Source: Citromicrobium sp. UBA3494
GTDB taxonomy: Bacteria > Pseudomonadota > Alphaproteobacteria > Sphingomonadales > Sphingomonadaceae
Reading direction: 5' to 3'
DNA: 64,000 bases
Assembly (NCBI GenBank): GCA_002377695.1
Contig: DFQH01000004.1
Coordinates: 186,001-250,000, forward strand
In this document: piece by piece, positions 35,510-43,794 of the stretch
Layout of the letters: each line of letters begins with the position of its first letter
Numbering within the stretch: position 1 is the first letter of the stretch
The notes under the pieces: model-generated
What the model saw: only the letters and a program-made list of their open reading frames with translations
Told to the model about the DNA's origin: nothing
Database searches by the model: none
Program-made: the position numbers and the translations under genes

Positions 35510-37101
35510 CCCACCTGCGCCCGGCCCGCCTTCTCACCGTATTGCTGGCGAGTGCCAGCCTTTTTGTGGCTCCTGCATCTGCCGCGCCGCCTGAAGACCT
35601 GGAGGCGAGGGCCGAAGCACTGATCGATCGCTTCGAGGCGCCGGGCCTCTCGATCGCTATCGTCGAGGATGGCGAGGTCACCTTTGCCGACGGGTTCGGC
35701 GTGACCGACCTGCAGGATCCGGCCGCGGTCGGTCCCGACACGAATTTTGCGATCGGTTCGGTGACCAAGGCTTTCACCGCGACCGCGCTCGCGATCCTCG
35801 TCGACGAAGGGCGGATCGGCTGGGACCAGAAGGTGGTCGATATCATGCCCGAATTCCGCATGAAGGATGCCTGGGTGACGCGCGAGATGACCGTGCGCGA
35901 CCTGCTCGTCCATCGTAGCGGGCTTGGCCTTGGCGCGGGCGACCTGCTGTTCGTGCCGCGCAGCGACCTTACCCGGGCTGACGTGGTCGAGCAGCTGGGC
36001 GAAATCCCGCTCGAAACCAGTTTTCGCAGCAGCTACGCCTACGACAATATCCTCTACATGGTAGCTGGCCGCCTGATCGAGCGGGTGACCGGCGAAAGCT
36101 GGGAGAGCTTCGTCACCCGACGCATTCTTCTGCCGGCGGGGATGACCAGCGCCACGGTAGAGAACGACTCGCGTGGGCCGGACGATCTGATGGCGGATGG
36201 GCACGCGCGGATCGACGGTCCGATCCGCGGACTGGGCACGATGGAGCGGCTCGACGATTCGCTCGTGGTGGCACAGGTCGCTGCCCCGGCAGGGGGGATC
36301 GCCGCGAGCGCCAAGGACATGGCGAAATGGATCGAGCTGCAGCTCGCGCTGGGCGACCTGCCGGGAGATGCGCGGCTGTTCAGCGAGGAACAGGGGCGCG
36401 AGATGTGGAATCCGGTCGTCCTGATGCCTACGCCGATGTACGCGGGCGAGCTGGCTGAGACCGCCCCTTTGTTCAACACCTACGCGCTTGGCTGGAACGT
36501 GCGGGATTACCGCGGCGAACGGGTCATCATGCATGGCGGCGGAGTATACGGATCGATCACCCGCCTCGTGTTGCTGCCCGATCGCAACGTGGGATTCTTC
36601 CTTGCCACCAACAGCGAGGAGTCGGGGCTGCTGACCGGGCTGCAGTTCGAACTGCTCGATCATTATCTGGGCGTGGAGGGGAACGACTGGCCCGCCGCCT
36701 TCGGGAAGTTCATCGACGACTATTTTGCCAATGCCGCCAGCCAGATGGCAGGGCCGGGCAAGGAGCCCGCCGATGTGGGCCCCTCGCTCCCGCTGGCGGG
36801 CTATGCGGGCGAATATGCCGATCCATGGTTCGGTACGATCGCGGTGAGCGAAGAGAAGGGCGGTCTGACGGTCCGGTTCCCGCACTGGGAAGGGGTTACC
36901 GCCCGCCTCGAGCACTATCAGTATGACACCTTCATCACGCGCTACGAGGACGAGAGCTTCGAACCGGCCTACGTGATCTTCGCGCTCGATGCACAAGGGA
37001 AGGTGGACCGGGTCACCATGAAGGCGGTCTCACCGGTAGCCGATTTCAGCTGGGACTATGACGACCTGCTGTTCAAGCCGGTCGCTTCGAACGGGCAATG
37101 A
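35506..37101 (+). CDS. Secreted serine hydrolase (S12) with C-terminal DUF3471-like domain
   Basis: A 531-residue exported protein with a signal peptide (cleaved near ASAAPPED). The S12 domain has SVTK at 85-88, YDN at 179-181 and HGGG near residue 343, standing for the Lys/His-Thr-Gly triad element. A C-terminal beta-rich domain (about 420-531) resembles DUF3471 (LAGYAGEYADPWFGTIAVSE). It is the second serine hydrolase in the regulon and, unlike the first, has no membrane tail, so it is probably periplasmic. A D-specific peptidase or amidase activity is inferred from context. It is joined by ATGA overlaps to both neighbours. Confidence 0.82.
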   Translation: MTHLRPARLLTVLLASASLFVAPASAAPPEDLEARAEALIDRFEAPGLSIAIVEDGEVTFADGFGVTDLQDPAAVGPDTNFAIGSVTKAFTATALAILVDEGRIGWDQKVVDIMPEFRMKDAWVTREMTVRDLLVHRSGLGLGAGDLLFVPRSDLTRADVVEQLGEIPLETSFRSSYAYDNILYMVAGRLIERVTGESWESFVTRRILLPAGMTSATVENDSRGPDDLMADGHARIDGPIRGLGTMERLDDSLVVAQVAAPAGGIAASAKDMAKWIELQLALGDLPGDARLFSEEQGREMWNPVVLMPTPMYAGELAETAPLFNTYALGWNVRDYRGERVIMHGGGVYGSITRLVLLPDRNVGFFLATNSEESGLLTGLQFELLDHYLGVEGNDWPAAFGKFIDDYFANAASQMAGPGKEPADVGPSLPLAGYAGEYADPWFGTIAVSEEKGGLTVRFPHWEGVTARLEHYQYDTFITRYEDESFEPAYVIFALDAQGKVDRVTMKAVSPVADFSWDYDDLLFKPVASNGQ

Positions 37102-38336
37102 AGGACCGGGGCATGAGGTGTGAAGAGCAGCCGAAGGCTGGTCGGGCCATGGTTGCGGTGCTTGCCGCCGCAGCGCTCGCAGGCTGCGCCACGGGTGTCG
37201 AAAGCGAAGCCGGGGTGGCAAGGGCGGGGGAGGTTCATCGCGAACTCCTGGTACTCGACACACATCTCGACACCGCGATCAATTTCGGACGCGAGGGATG
37301 GGATTTCTCCCAAGCGCATGACGTCTCGAGCGAGATCGCGCAGGTGGATCTTGGCCGGATGGCGGCAGGCAACCTCGATGGCGGCTTCTTCGTCATTTTC
37401 ACCGAGCAGGGCCCATTGACGGCCGAGGGATATCGCAGCGCGCTCGATCACGCGCGCGAGCGCTCCGAGGCCATCGACCGGGAACTGGCGAAACATCCGG
37501 GCATGGTCGGCCTGGCGAGGAGTGCGGCAGAGGCCGAAGCGCTGATCGCGCAGGACAGGCTGATCGCATTCAAGTCGATCGAGAACAGCTATCCGATCGG
37601 CGAAGACCTCTCGCTTCTGCGCGAATTCTACGACGCCGGCGTGCGCATGGCGGGGCCGGTCCACGGCGAGACGAACCAGCTGGGCGACTCAGCCACCGAC
37701 GATGCCAGATGGAACGGGCTGAGCCCGCTCGGCCGGCAATGGGTGGGCGAGATGAACCGGCTGGGCATCATCATCGATGCCAGCCACGCGTCGGACGCCG
37801 TCCTCGACCAGGTGCTGGAGCTTTCGAAAGCGCCGATCATCCTGTCGCATTCCTCGCCTCGCTGGGCGTACGACCATCCGAGAAATATCGACGACGATCG
37901 CATTCGCCGGATCGCTGCGAGGGGCGGCGCGGTATGCATGTCGTCGATCTTCATGAGCGAACTGGACCTGTCGGGAGAGCGCGGCGAACTGTTTGACCAA
38001 TACGATCGCATCGCGCAGATGACCCCTGCGCAGCAGCGCGAACTCAGCCGCAAATGGCGCGCGCTCGACGCCAGCCAGCCGATGTGGGACGTCAGCTTCG
38101 ATCGCTACATGGAGGCACTGCTCCATCTGATCGACGTGGCGGGCGTCGATCACGTGTGCTTCGGTACCGATTGGGACGGCGGCGGCGGCATTGATGGGTT
38201 AATGGATGTGACCGATCTGCCCGACGTCACAGCCCGGCTGATCGAAGCTGGCTATTCGAAAGAGAGCATCGGCAAGATGACAGGGGGCAACGTTTTGCGG
38301 ATCATGCGCGCCGTCGAGGCGACGCGTATGCGTTGA
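37098..38336 (+). CDS. M19 (renal-type) dipeptidase lipoprotein
   Basis: A 412-residue zinc dipeptidase. A lipoprotein signal ends at Cys30 (LAAAALAGC). Metal ligands expected for the family are His56 and Asp58 (DTHLD), Glu162 ([10 protein letters not shown]), His230 (DASHASD) and His251 (LSHSSPRW). GTDWDGGGG near the C terminus is also typical. M19 enzymes split dipeptides and accept D-residues at the C-terminal position, so it could release free D-amino acids in the periplasm. It is the last gene of operon 2 and overlaps the serine hydrolase stop (ATGA). Confidence 0.9.
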   Translation: MKDRGMRCEEQPKAGRAMVAVLAAAALAGCATGVESEAGVARAGEVHRELLVLDTHLDTAINFGREGWDFSQAHDVSSEIAQVDLGRMAAGNLDGGFFVIFTEQGPLTAEGYRSALDHARERSEAIDRELAKHPGMVGLARSAAEAEALIAQDRLIAFKSIENSYPIGEDLSLLREFYDAGVRMAGPVHGETNQLGDSATDDARWNGLSPLGRQWVGEMNRLGIIIDASHASDAVLDQVLELSKAPIILSHSSPRWAYDHPRNIDDDRIRRIAARGGAVCMSSIFMSELDLSGERGELFDQYDRIAQMTPAQQRELSRKWRALDASQPMWDVSFDRYMEALLHLIDVAGVDHVCFGTDWDGGGGIDGLMDVTDLPDVTARLIEAGYSKESIGKMTGGNVLRIMRAVEATRMR

Positions 38337-38715
38337 CGGGCTGCCGGCACGGCTTTTTTCCGCTCCGGGAGGGAAACCACGACCGCCGCGGTTGCCGGCC
38401 AAAGGGGACGGAATCTCCGCACTGGACGACCGGTCTCGGCCTGCTCCCATCCCGGCGCCATGGGATACGCTGAAACCTCGCCTGTCCGGCATTTCCGATG
38501 CCACCATGCGCTATCGCTCCATTGGGGAGCTGGGGGTTTTCTGTATCCTCCTCATGCGTCGCAGTCCCTTGCCCGCGCACCTGGCCGAGGCTAAACACGG
38601 CCTCGCCGGAACGGGAAACCGGACATTTCACAAGCTTGAGGTGTTTGCGGCTTGGGGTGCTGCTGCCCCAGCCATTCCCGCTTCCACCCTCAGGCCGAAA
38701 CGCGGGAAAGCGAAG
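38337..38715. other. Gene-free stretch after operon 2
   Basis: In these 379 bases no open frame has recognisable similarity. A short GC stem (GCCG/CGGC around 38342-38352) followed by TTTTTT could act as a weak terminator for operon 2. The rest shows no clear promoter, repeat or RNA gene. It is the right edge of the peptide/D-Glu block. Confidence 0.5.
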
Positions 38716-39156
38716 ATGGAATATCTCCACACCATGATCCGGGTCACCGATCTGGCCGAATCACTCGATTTCTTCTGCAACAAGCTGGGCCTGGTGGAAG
38801 TGCGGCGCGTCGATGTGGAGGCCGGGCGCTTCACACTGGTCTTCCTGTCCGCCCCCGGCGACGAGACACGAGCACGGGCGGATCAGGCCCCTCTGGTCGA
38901 ACTCACCTACAACTGGGACCCGGAAGACTATGACGGCGGCCGCAATTTCGGCCACCTGGCTTACCGGGTGGACGATATCTACGCCGCGTGCCAGCGCCTG
39001 ATGGACAAGGGCGTGACGATCAATCGCCCGCCGCGCGACGGGCACATGGCCTTCGTTCGGTCGCCCGACGGTATCTCGATCGAGCTGCTCCAGAAGGGCG
39101 AATCGCTGCCTGCGCAGGAGCCCTGGGCGTCGATGGAAAATACCGGCACCTGGTGA
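38716..39156 (+). CDS. gloA: Glyoxalase I-type (VOC family) lyase
   Basis: A 146-residue vicinal-oxygen-chelate protein resembling lactoylglutathione lyase, which converts the methylglyoxal-glutathione adduct to S-lactoylglutathione. It starts [19 protein letters not shown] with a metal-ligand histidine. Later come [15 protein letters not shown] (glutamate ligand region), [12 protein letters not shown] and [13 protein letters not shown]. The frame is open upstream to 38392, but that part has no family similarity. The ribosome site before 38716 is weak (GCGAAG). Confidence 0.87.
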   Translation: MEYLHTMIRVTDLAESLDFFCNKLGLVEVRRVDVEAGRFTLVFLSAPGDETRARADQAPLVELTYNWDPEDYDGGRNFGHLAYRVDDIYAACQRLMDKGVTINRPPRDGHMAFVRSPDGISIELLQKGESLPAQEPWASMENTGTW

Positions 39157-39264
39157 GCCCTCCGGCGCGCTGCGCCCCTTTTGCCACATTCGCCGGAAAT
39201 TGACGGAACGCGGGAACCGCCCGGTTTCCCTTGGCTTGCGCGCTGCTTTTGCCGTCTCCCTTTT

Positions 39265-39287
39265 GTTCCCACAGGAAATTCGGGAAC
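39265..39287. repeat. Inverted repeat GTTCCC-N11-GGGAAC
   Basis: GTTCCC (39265-39270) and GGGAAC (39282-39287) are perfect inverted arms 11 bases apart, 67 bases upstream of the 49-residue gene. A further GGGAACCG/CGGTTTCCC hairpin lies at about 39209-39229. The first could be an operator and the second a terminator of gloA. Confidence 0.35.
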
Positions 39288-39353
39288 GCTGCTCACGAGC
39301 TGTGCATTTTTCGCGCTATAAAGCACTCAGGTGCCCATCTTAGGAGTTGACCA

Positions 39354-39503
39354 ATGTCGAGCATGCCATTCCGCAGCAGCCGTCCGGACAGCTGGACCAC
39401 CCCGCGTTCGCACACCGACGCGACGCTTCGCATGATGAAGTACGGCAAGATCCAGCCAATGCATCAGCCCACTTTTCTGGAGCGGCTGTTCGGCGCGCAC
39501 TGA
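39354..39503 (+). CDS. Small basic protein, 49 residues, unknown function
   Basis: A short gene with a good ribosome site (TAGGAG, eight bases upstream), an ATG start, and a strong terminator 21 bases after its stop. The product starts MSSMPFRSSRPDSW, has a basic middle (RMMKYGKIQPMHQPT) and ends FLERLFGAH. There is no signal, helix or known motif. The clean expression signals argue that it is a real gene. I recall similar short proteins in related genera but cannot verify this. Confidence 0.65.
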   Translation: MSSMPFRSSRPDSWTTPRSHTDATLRMMKYGKIQPMHQPTFLERLFGAH

Positions 39504-39523
39504 GCGCATATATCTCTGAATGA

Positions 39524-39561
39524 AAAAGGGCCGGGGCGCTTGATTGCGCTCCGGCCCTTTT
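39524..39561. terminator. Bidirectional Rho-independent terminator
   Basis: A stem of about 15 bp (39525-39539 with 39546-39560, one G-U pair) around a six-base loop is flanked by A-tract and T-tract. It serves the 49-residue gene on the plus strand and the agcS-type gene on the minus strand. Confidence 0.88.
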
Positions 39562-39585
39562 CCTTTGTCAGGTCGGTCTAGCCGA

Positions 39586-41133
39586 TCACACTTCCGCTTC
39601 CACTTCGGCGGGGGGCGCGTCGGCTTCGTGCGTGGGGCCGGCTTCCTTCTCGCCACGCGACAGCTTGAACACCACGCCCGACAGCAGAGCCAGCGCCAGG
39701 ATATTGGGCAGCAGCATCGTGGCGTTCGAGATATCGCCCAGACGCCAGACCAGCTCGCTCGGCTGCGCTGCCCCGATGAAGATCACCACGCACCACAGGA
39801 TGCGCCATGCGACGTGCAGCTTCTTCTCGTTCGCCCGCGTGGCGGACTTGCTGACCCGGTCGTAGATAAAGGTGATCGCCCGCTCGCCGTAATAGCTCCA
39901 TGTGAGCAGGGTGGTGAACACGAAGAGGATCAGCACGATCGAGGCCACCAGCGTCCCGATCGGGATCGAGCCGAGCATGGCAGGGAAGGCCGCGGCGAAG
40001 GCTCCGCTGGTCATCTCGAAGCCCACCCGGTCGGATTGCCAGGCGTGCAGCACCGCCTGGCCTTCGTGCACGAAGTCGCCGCGTACGGTCAGGATGACGA
40101 GTGCGGTCATGGTGCAGATCACGATGGTGTCGATGAAGGTGCCCAGCATCGCCATGCGGCCCTGCACTTCGGGATCGTTGGTCTGCGCGACGGCGTGCGC
40201 GATAGGGGTGGAGCCCTGGCCCGCTTCGTTCGAGAACAGCCCGCGCGCAACGCCTGCGCGGATCGCCATGATGATGGCCGCACCGGTGAAGCCGCCAACC
40301 GCGCTTTGCGGATTGAACGCCCCCGTGAAGATGAGACTGAAGGTTTCGGGCAGATCGCCGAAATTGAGGATCAGGGCGATCACCGCCATGACAATGTAGG
40401 CGGCGGCCATGAAGGGAACGATGCTTTCGGCCACCCGGCCGATCGACTTGATGCCGCCGATGATGACGATGAAGACGAGGATGGCGACGATCAGCCCGCC
40501 GATCCATTCTTCGATGCCGAACAGTTCCTGCATGCCGTCGGCCACCGCATTGGCCTGGATCGAGTTGCCGGTGACCAGCGCGGAAAACAGCGTGCCGATA
40601 CAGAACACGACGGCAAGCCATGTCCACTTGGGGCCAAGGCCCATCGTGATGTAGGTCATCGGACCGCCGCGATAGACGCCGTCCTCGGTCCGTTCGCGGT
40701 AGCGGATGGCGAGCGCGCCTTCCGCAAAGGCCAGAGCCATGCCGAACAGCGCGGTGATCCACATCCAGAAGATCGCGCCGGGCCCGCCCAGCGCGATGGC
40801 CGTCGCGACACCCGCGAGGTTGCCGGTGCCGACCTGGCCGGAAAGCGCGGTGGAGAGTGCGGCGAAGGGCGAGATTTCACCGCTGCCCGCGCCCTTGCGG
40901 CCCGGGAACAGGCCCTTGATGGCGCTGCCCAGCTTCACGATCGGATAGAAGCGCAGCCCGATCATGAACCACAGGCCCACGCCCAAAAGGATCAGAGCAA
41001 GCGGCGGAAACGGAATCACCGCCTCGCCGTCCCATGTTCCGCCCCAGATGAAATCCGAAATATTAGTGACCGGCGCGATCATGCGTTCGCCGAAAGTGAT
41101 CTGCGGTTCCGCAGCCATGCGAAAGTCCCCCAT
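39586..41133 (-). CDS. Alanine/glycine:cation symporter (AgcS family)
   Basis: A 515-residue sodium:alanine/glycine symporter with about 11 membrane helices. Family marks are GQVGTGNLAGVATAIALGGPGAIFWMW (early, in two halves), ERTEDGVYRGGPMTYI, ANEAGQ-type SNEAGQGSTPIAHA and TWSYYGERA. An alternative start five codons in (41118) has a better ribosome site (GGGGGA). It may handle D- and L-alanine. Whether it belongs functionally to the nearby peptide regulon is open, since it lacks the palindrome and lies on the other strand. Confidence 0.9.
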   Translation of the reverse strand: MGDFRMAAEPQITFGERMIAPVTNISDFIWGGTWDGEAVIPFPPLALILLGVGLWFMIGLRFYPIVKLGSAIKGLFPGRKGAGSGEISPFAALSTALSGQVGTGNLAGVATAIALGGPGAIFWMWITALFGMALAFAEGALAIRYRERTEDGVYRGGPMTYITMGLGPKWTWLAVVFCIGTLFSALVTGNSIQANAVADGMQELFGIEEWIGGLIVAILVFIVIIGGIKSIGRVAESIVPFMAAAYIVMAVIALILNFGDLPETFSLIFTGAFNPQSAVGGFTGAAIIMAIRAGVARGLFSNEAGQGSTPIAHAVAQTNDPEVQGRMAMLGTFIDTIVICTMTALVILTVRGDFVHEGQAVLHAWQSDRVGFEMTSGAFAAAFPAMLGSIPIGTLVASIVLILFVFTTLLTWSYYGERAITFIYDRVSKSATRANEKKLHVAWRILWCVVIFIGAAQPSELVWRLGDISNATMLLPNILALALLSGVVFKLSRGEKEAGPTHEADAPPAEVEAEV

Positions 41134-41196
41134 GCGTCCCTGAAAGAAGAGACGCTATATCCGGGGCCGGTCCAGCGCAACGGATTTTCCCGGTGC

Positions 41197-41225
41197 TTGC
41201 GTTTGGTGGCAACGCCGCCTAGATG
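41197..41225 (+). promoter_or_regulatory. Candidate promoter of secE-nusG
   Basis: CTTGCGT (TTGCGT at 41197-41202), 17 bases, then TAGATG (41220-41225), about 125 bases upstream of secE. Same class as the elements before tRNA-Trp and rplK. Confidence 0.4.
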
Positions 41226-41349
41226 CGGTCGGGTCTCTCGACATCGAAGCTGCAGACCTGCCTTCCCGATCATGCGATCTGGAAGGCGATCCCGGCTTCC
41301 CGGAAGAGACGTTGGTTTGGTTCGATACACAGCAGGTGGGACGGCAAAA

Positions 41350-41571
41350 ATGGCCGAAGGCAAAGCCGAAACGAAAAAGCGCAGGACGTCGATCAGCGAA
41401 TTCGCGCGTCAGGTGCGTACGGAGACGAGCAAGGTCGTCTGGCCCACGCGGCAGGAAACGATCCAGACCGCGATCTTCGTCAGCATCCTGGTGCTGATCC
41501 TTTCGCTGTTCTTCCTCGGCATCGATTCCCTGTTCGGGGCGATCGTCCGCTTCCTCCTCACGCTCGTCTGA
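41350..41571 (+). CDS. secE: Preprotein translocase subunit SecE
   Basis: A 73-residue single-helix SecE. The amphipathic segment ISEFARQVRTETSKVVWPTR is followed by the membrane helix (about 42-70), the minimal form found in most bacteria outside enterics. It stabilises SecY in the translocon. nusG follows after 26 bases, the usual secE-nusG order. Confidence 0.94.
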   Translation: MAEGKAETKKRRTSISEFARQVRTETSKVVWPTRQETIQTAIFVSILVLILSLFFLGIDSLFGAIVRFLLTLV

Positions 41572-41597
41572 GCCGCCTTTTCCCGCAGGACATTTGC

Positions 41598-42134
41598 ATG
41601 GCACGCTGGTACATCATTCACGCCTATTCCGGTTTCGAGAACAAGGTCCGCGACGCGATCATCGCCGAGGCAGAGCGCCTGGGCCTGTCCGAGGGTGTCG
41701 AGGAGGTCGAAGTGCCGACCGAGACCGTGACCGAGGTCAAGCGCGGCAAGAAGGTTCAGGTCGAACGCAAGTTCATGCCCGGCTACGTGCTGGCCAAGCT
41801 GAACATGACCGACGATGTCTATCACCTCGTCAAGAACACGCCCAAGGTCACCGGCTTCCTGGGCGCGGGCAACAAGCCGCAGGCGATTTCCGAGAAGGAA
41901 GCCGCGCGCTATTTCGGCGGGGTGGAAGAAGCGAAAGCCGCGCCCAAGCAGCAGGTTTCGGTCGATTACGAAATCGGCGACCAGGTCAAGGTGCTCGACG
42001 GGCCCTTCGCCAGCTTCAACGGCGTGGTGGAAGAGCTCGATTTCGACAAGGCGAAGGTCAAGGTCTCGGTCTCAATCTTCGGCCGCGCGACCCCGGTCGA
42101 GCTGGACTTCGAACAGGTCGAACTGGTCAAGTAG
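41598..42134 (+). CDS. nusG: Transcription termination/antitermination protein NusG
   Basis: A 178-residue NusG with the NGN domain (RWYIIHAYSGFENKV, FMPGYVLAKLNM, VTGFLGAGNKPQ) and a C-terminal KOW domain (IGDQVKVLDGPFASFNGVVEELD). It binds RNA polymerase and links it to Rho or ribosomal protein S10. AGGA lies seven bases before the ATG. It is followed by a small CxxC gene instead of rplK, which is 1.2 kb further on. Confidence 0.95.
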   Translation: MARWYIIHAYSGFENKVRDAIIAEAERLGLSEGVEEVEVPTETVTEVKRGKKVQVERKFMPGYVLAKLNMTDDVYHLVKNTPKVTGFLGAGNKPQAISEKEAARYFGGVEEAKAAPKQQVSVDYEIGDQVKVLDGPFASFNGVVEELDFDKAKVKVSVSIFGRATPVELDFEQVELVK

Positions 42135-42157
42135 GAACCGGGACGGGCGCGCGCCGG

Positions 42158-42364
42158 ATGAAGACGCGCCCCGGCATCTGTCATCGCAAGAAGCAATACG
42201 CGACCCGCGAAGCAGCCGAACTGGCTGCGCGCGAGGCGCCGTTCACTCTGCGCGCCTATCGCTGCGCGCTATGCCGCCGGTTCCATCTGACGAGCCGCAC
42301 CAAGGGCATGAAAATCCCGCGCCACGAACTCGCTGCGCGCCGTTCGGGCCAGCCGAACGGCTAG
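42158..42364 (+). CDS. Small basic zinc-ribbon-like protein, 68 residues
   Basis: The product has a C-H pair near the N terminus (GICHRKKQYATREAAE) and a CxxC plus His further on (YRCALCRRFHLTSR), a pattern consistent with a small zinc-binding fold. It is strongly basic, which would suit nucleic-acid binding. It starts 23 bases after nusG on the same strand, so it is probably co-transcribed, and ends overlapping the convergent CPBP gene by four bases. The function is unknown. Confidence 0.65.
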   Translation: MKTRPGICHRKKQYATREAAELAAREAPFTLRAYRCALCRRFHLTSRTKGMKIPRHELAARRSGQPNG

Positions 42365-43092
42365 GCTAGCCAGCCGAGGCTCTGGCTGTAGGCGAGGCTG
42401 AGCATGATCGTATCCACCGCCGCATGGGCGAGGATGCAGGCCCACAGGTTGCCGCGATTGGCGAAGCGCAGCCAGGCGAGAAACAGGCCGATGCTGGCTG
42501 TCACCAGCACGCCGCCCCAGCCCTGGTACAGATGCGGCAGGCCGAACAGGGCGGCCTGGATAATGGCGGCGGGCCACTTGCGCCCGCGCATGCCGCGCAG
42601 CCGCATCAGCCGGTCCATCAGGAAGCCACGATAGAGCAGTTCCTCCCCGAAGCCTGCGGCGAACCATGCGACAAGCACGATCCACAATGCGAAACTCGTC
42701 GGACTTTCGGTGACATAGTCCATCACCAGCGACACATCGATGGGTGGCAGCCCCAGCGCGTCGATCACGATCCCGCCGATGGCAAACAGCGCGATGATCG
42801 CGCCCGTGCCAAGCGCCGCCAGCCCGAGCGTGCGCTGCATGTTCGTGGGTGGGCGGATCTTCCACGCGTGGCCAAGGCAGTTGTCCGACGCGAGCCACAG
42901 CCGCGCTACCAGCAGGGCGGCGACCATGCTTGCCACGACCGAGCCGAGCACACCGGCATTGGTTTCGCCGAAGATCAGGATGGGCGGGATGCTGGCGAGA
43001 AAATAGGCCAGCGCCACGCTGCCGAGTTGTACCGCGAACCGCAGCCAGCCTAGTCGACGCAGGCGGTTTCTGGCGAGGGAGCGTGGCTTCAT
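42361..43092 (-). CDS. CPBP-family intramembrane metalloprotease
   Basis: A 243-residue membrane protein with about seven helices and the CAAX-protease/bacteriocin-processing (CPBP) motifs: EELLYRGFL (glutamate pair and arginine), a histidine in FGLPHLYQG, and a last HAAVDT. Such proteins cleave within membranes and have been linked to immunity or protein processing. The substrate is unknown. It is inserted between nusG and rplK on the opposite strand and so breaks the usual secE-nusG-rplK-rplA run. Confidence 0.85.
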   Translation of the reverse strand: MKPRSLARNRLRRLGWLRFAVQLGSVALAYFLASIPPILIFGETNAGVLGSVVASMVAALLVARLWLASDNCLGHAWKIRPPTNMQRTLGLAALGTGAIIALFAIGGIVIDALGLPPIDVSLVMDYVTESPTSFALWIVLVAWFAAGFGEELLYRGFLMDRLMRLRGMRGRKWPAAIIQAALFGLPHLYQGWGGVLVTASIGLFLAWLRFANRGNLWACILAHAAVDTIMLSLAYSQSLGWLA

Positions 43093-43210
43093 TCCACGCT
43101 ATCAACTGCCGAAGATCGATTCGTTTCGCAAGCCCGGGGCAGTGGCGTCTTTCCAATACGGGATGTGTCGGGGCGCAAATCCTGCGAATGGTTGGAAAGG
43201 CCGCAGAGCC

Positions 43211-43238
43211 TTGCAATTTTCCGCCGATCCGCTAGGTG
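43211..43238 (+). promoter_or_regulatory. Candidate promoter of rplK-rplA
   Basis: CTTGCAA (TTGCAA at 43211-43216) and TAGGTG (43233-43238), 16 bases apart, about 120 bases before rplK. A GC-rich hairpin region (43272-43302) lies in the leader between it and the gene. Confidence 0.4.
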
Positions 43239-43360
43239 GCGCACTTCCCAGACATTGTTCGGGATTTCCACGCGGGAGGGGCACCCCGGTTCCCCGCCTG
43301 ACCGCTTACCATGAGCCGTAGACGAAAGTGTGCGGCGACAGTGAGAAAAGGAGGCCTCTC

Positions 43361-43792
43361 ATGGCCAAGAAGATCGAAGGTTACATCAACCTTCAGGTGC
43401 CCGCCGGCACCGCCAACCCCTCGCCGCCGATCGGCCCTGCGCTGGGTCAGCGCGGCGTGAACATCATGGAATTCTGCAAGGCGTTCAACGCCGCGACGCA
43501 GGACCTTGAGAAGGGCGCCCCGATCCCGACGAAGATCACGGTCTATGCCGACCGCAGCTTCACCTTCGTCACCAAGAGCCCGCCCGCCAGCTTCCTCATC
43601 AAGAAGGCGATGAAGATCAAGTCGGGTTCGAAAGAGCCGGGCAAGAACATCATCGGTTCGATCAAGGTCAGCCAGCTGTCCGAGATCGCGGAGCAGAAGA
43701 TGAAGGATCTGAACGCGAACGACATGGATCAGGCGATCAAGATCATCGCCGGTTCCGCCCGTTCGATGGGCATCGAAGTGGTGGAGGGCTGA
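43361..43792 (+). CDS. rplK: 50S ribosomal protein L11
   Basis: A 143-residue L11, part of the GTPase-associated centre with 23S r[23 protein letters not shown] and [12 protein letters not shown] are diagnostic, and the C-terminal rRNA-binding half has [17 protein letters not shown] near-consensus AAGGAGG sits six bases upstream of the chosen ATG, so an ATG 11 codons earlier was rejected. It is followed by rplA after two bases. Confidence 0.97.
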   Translation: MAKKIEGYINLQVPAGTANPSPPIGPALGQRGVNIMEFCKAFNAATQDLEKGAPIPTKITVYADRSFTFVTKSPPASFLIKKAMKIKSGSKEPGKNIIGSIKVSQLSEIAEQKMKDLNANDMDQAIKIIAGSARSMGIEVVEG

Positions 43793-43794
43793 TC

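Noticed and set aside
26496..37101. Reading the two serine hydrolases as antibiotic-resistance beta-lactamases
   Set aside because: SxxK and YxN motifs are shared by D-aminopeptidases, esterases and penicillin-binding proteins. Neither the context nor the sequence supports a resistance role.
25391..41350. A second copy of the tRNA-Trp 3' end as an attachment site at the right edge of the block
   Set aside because: The best resemblance (around 38560, containing AGTCCCTTGCCC) covers only about ten bases and is not convincing. No integrase gene was seen.
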